Shown: piece by piece, positions 63,501 through 64,000 of the stretch
Layout of the letters: each line of letters opens with the position of its first letter
Numbering within the stretch: the first letter of the stretch is position 1
Assembly: GCA_902776545.1 (NCBI GenBank)
Contig: CACYQO010000015.1
Location: 1-64,000, forward strand
Source: an uncultured Prevotellaceae bacterium
Lineage (GTDB): Bacteria > Bacteroidota > Bacteroidia > Bacteroidales > Bacteroidaceae
Reading direction: 5' to 3'
DNA: 64,000 nt
Translations under genes and position numbers: made by a program
Notes under the pieces: generated by a model
What the model was told of the DNA's origin: nothing
Database searches by the model: none
Seen by the model: only the letters and a program-made list of their open reading frames with translations

Positions 63501-63963
63501 CCTTGGCATTGTGCGCTAATCCTTGAAAGGCATCAACACATAACAATGCTCCGGATATTTCATCAAGGTGCTTGTCTGCTTCATTAAGATAACTTTGCAA
63601 AGAAGTTACCGCATTAAGAACGATGGGCTCTTCCTTTGTAAGAATACCATTTTCATACAATACCTTAGCGAGAGATTTAACAATAAGACTTTTGCCTGTA
63701 CCGGAACTTCCAAATATTAGCAAATCGTTGTTCCTACTCCTTTTGATACCCCGAGCTATGTGGTTGAGATGAGTAGATATTATTGTTTTAGTGAGTTCTT
63801 TTAATGCTTTATGCCCAATTATTTCAGGCATAATAGAATCTAATTCAGCTGAATTCTGAGCGGTATTTGTGGCCAAACGTGCACCACATCTTCTACAGAA
63901 AGATGCCAAATTGCGATTCTCCTTTCCGCATATATCGCATTTTTTACTCTGTTCCTGGCACAT
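60571..63963 (-). CDS. Four-module AAA+ ATPase of the CbxX/CfqX type
   Basis: This 1130-residue protein starts with a zinc ribbon (CDICGKENRNLASFCRRCG) and has four AAA+ modules. Module 1 has GSSGTGKS (about 88). Modules 2 to 4 have GNPGTGKTT (about 351, 631 and 911), each with a Walker B GGILFIDEAY-type motif and CbxX/CfqX-like lids, related to SpoVK and to the EccA ATPase of type VII secretion. The N-terminal ribbon matches that of the FHA protein. It is the first gene of the operon inside the window; genes or a promoter may lie to the right. Confidence 0.92.
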   Translation of the reverse strand: MCQEQSKKCDICGKENRNLASFCRRCGARLATNTAQNSAELDSIMPEIIGHKALKELTKTIISTHLNHIARGIKRSRNNDLLIFGSSGTGKSLIVKSLAKVLYENGILTKEEPIVLNAVTSLQSYLNEADKHLDEISGALLCVDAFQGLAHNAKDGSAITELERLYEVKAMVEGKGNYMMIVVTGIDNGDISAYLHNNSNIAANFRQRIDLEDYSVDELVNLTVYFLSQTYSMMVEAAAVEKLRRIYKQMVIDKDKHLEQNGKYVLKIVDKIFDKSQARDAMTTIIKSEDIEGKEYVKKTYKEAISELDKYVGIDEIRKEIKSIGDSIEVAAEDGEGFTLKNHYLFLGNPGTGKTTIARVLSNVLTALEALPLGHIVEVDRSQMVSSYVGETAKNVTKIVQKALGGILFIDEAYTLVKDNNDSFGKEAVDTLLKLMEDNRGKFVVIAAGYTNEMRRFVDSNPGLKSRFNKTINFRDYEPEELTQIFNNMCSASSHPYMVETAYEPHLLSFFKSIYNQKGKDFANARTVRNVFESAIERHNTRIEELRSQGFDITNLRRVFTKEDIEGDRSSELTIDEAMAHLDELIGMAEVKEAVKKLRISLEIERERIERGLFDPKNSSQHIVITGNPGTGKTTVAKLLGSIFHAIGLLPSDKVIEKEAKDLKSSYVNETAKLMNDAVDEAMGGILFIDEAYMLMNIDANGKGDQTGKEAIGALITRMLNDAGKFVLVMAGYPKEMNAFVDKANPGFRRRFRAFLNINDYTAEELYQIFMLKAKKQNLILTDDAERWLKIKIEQMVNTKSETFGNAGEIDKLLNSVVERQSIRLHEMKSSGQEIDNQSFLTIEAEDIPVERPEKVDPTSILANLDGFVGLHGVKTELRNMVNTINLKKKIADLEGRPIDKALDHYVFMGNPGTGKTTIARMMANVLFSMGLLSTNTLVEVKREDLVAGYAGQTAPKVKQVVQSALGGVLFIDEAYTLVQGPNDSFGMEALNTLLTLLLTYKEKFVCIVAGYSSNMNDFLHSNPGLSSRFTKTITFEDYTPEELTEIFINKVKRSPYKLTDDARSAVFDYFTSIYNNRDMHFGNARTVGNFFEDVQTAHSNRVAEFNLDDPDLDKNLLTELTVKDIINAQ

Positions 63964-64000
63964 ATTCTAAATCAATATAATTTTCCTGATTGTTTATAGT

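Overview
The window is from a member of the Bacteroidales, most likely a Prevotella-like genus. The evidence is the recurring promoter element TAnnTTTG a short way upstream of starts, a short RpoD-type sigma factor, the lysS-gpsA-pgi order, DUF4230 and DUF4738 proteins, a UpxY-type antiterminator, GH97/GH31/GH43 carbohydrate enzymes and hybrid Cache/HAMP sensor kinases. No rRNA, tRNA, CRISPR array or intact insertion sequence was seen. These are assignments by eye; no search was run.

Positions 1-45,400 are mostly chromosomal backbone. In order they hold: a GH97 domain fused to a carboxylesterase (165-3707); a four-gene cluster in which two complete histidine kinases alternate with two sensors that have lost the kinase core (3827-10045); an amidohydrolase, a zinc alcohol dehydrogenase and two xylan-type glycosidases (10174-16347); rpoD, an OmpA lipoprotein, an MBL hydrolase and a TPR histidine kinase; trmO, an AGCS symporter and two DUF4230 proteins; a SpoIIE-type phosphatase/anti-sigma fusion with its STAS partner (24561-27306); a HAD hydrolase, pgi, gpsA and lysS; three tandem ROK paralogues (33657-36645); menaquinone genes (36758-40044); and a nucleoside kinase with a phytase-like protein. 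Many genes here carry in-frame copies of short palindromic or simple-word repeats that also occur between genes.

Positions 42,745-45,465 form an accessory strip. It holds a UpxY/NusG-like antiterminator, a broken toxin-antitoxin module, a 38-bp direct repeat flanking it, three arrays of different 10-bp palindromes all set exactly 22 bp apart, and about seven copies of a degenerate 23-bp repeat.

Positions 45,466-63,963 (minus strand) are one tightly packed operon, visibly richer in A+T than the left part. It reads, in order of transcription: a four-module AAA+ ATPase of the CbxX/CfqX type, a zinc-ribbon/FHA protein, a PP2C phosphatase, a coiled-coil membrane protein, a second membrane protein, a 30-residue cysteine-rich peptide, a protein with two fused radical SAM/SPASM modules, a third module, a CASTOR/POLLUX-like ion channel, two further radical SAM/SPASM proteins, an M42 metallopeptidase, a B12-binding radical SAM enzyme and a formyltransferase-like protein. 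I infer a ribosomally made, heavily modified peptide (RiPP) system with its own phospho-signalling and AAA+ machinery. This is the strongest candidate here for an undescribed system.
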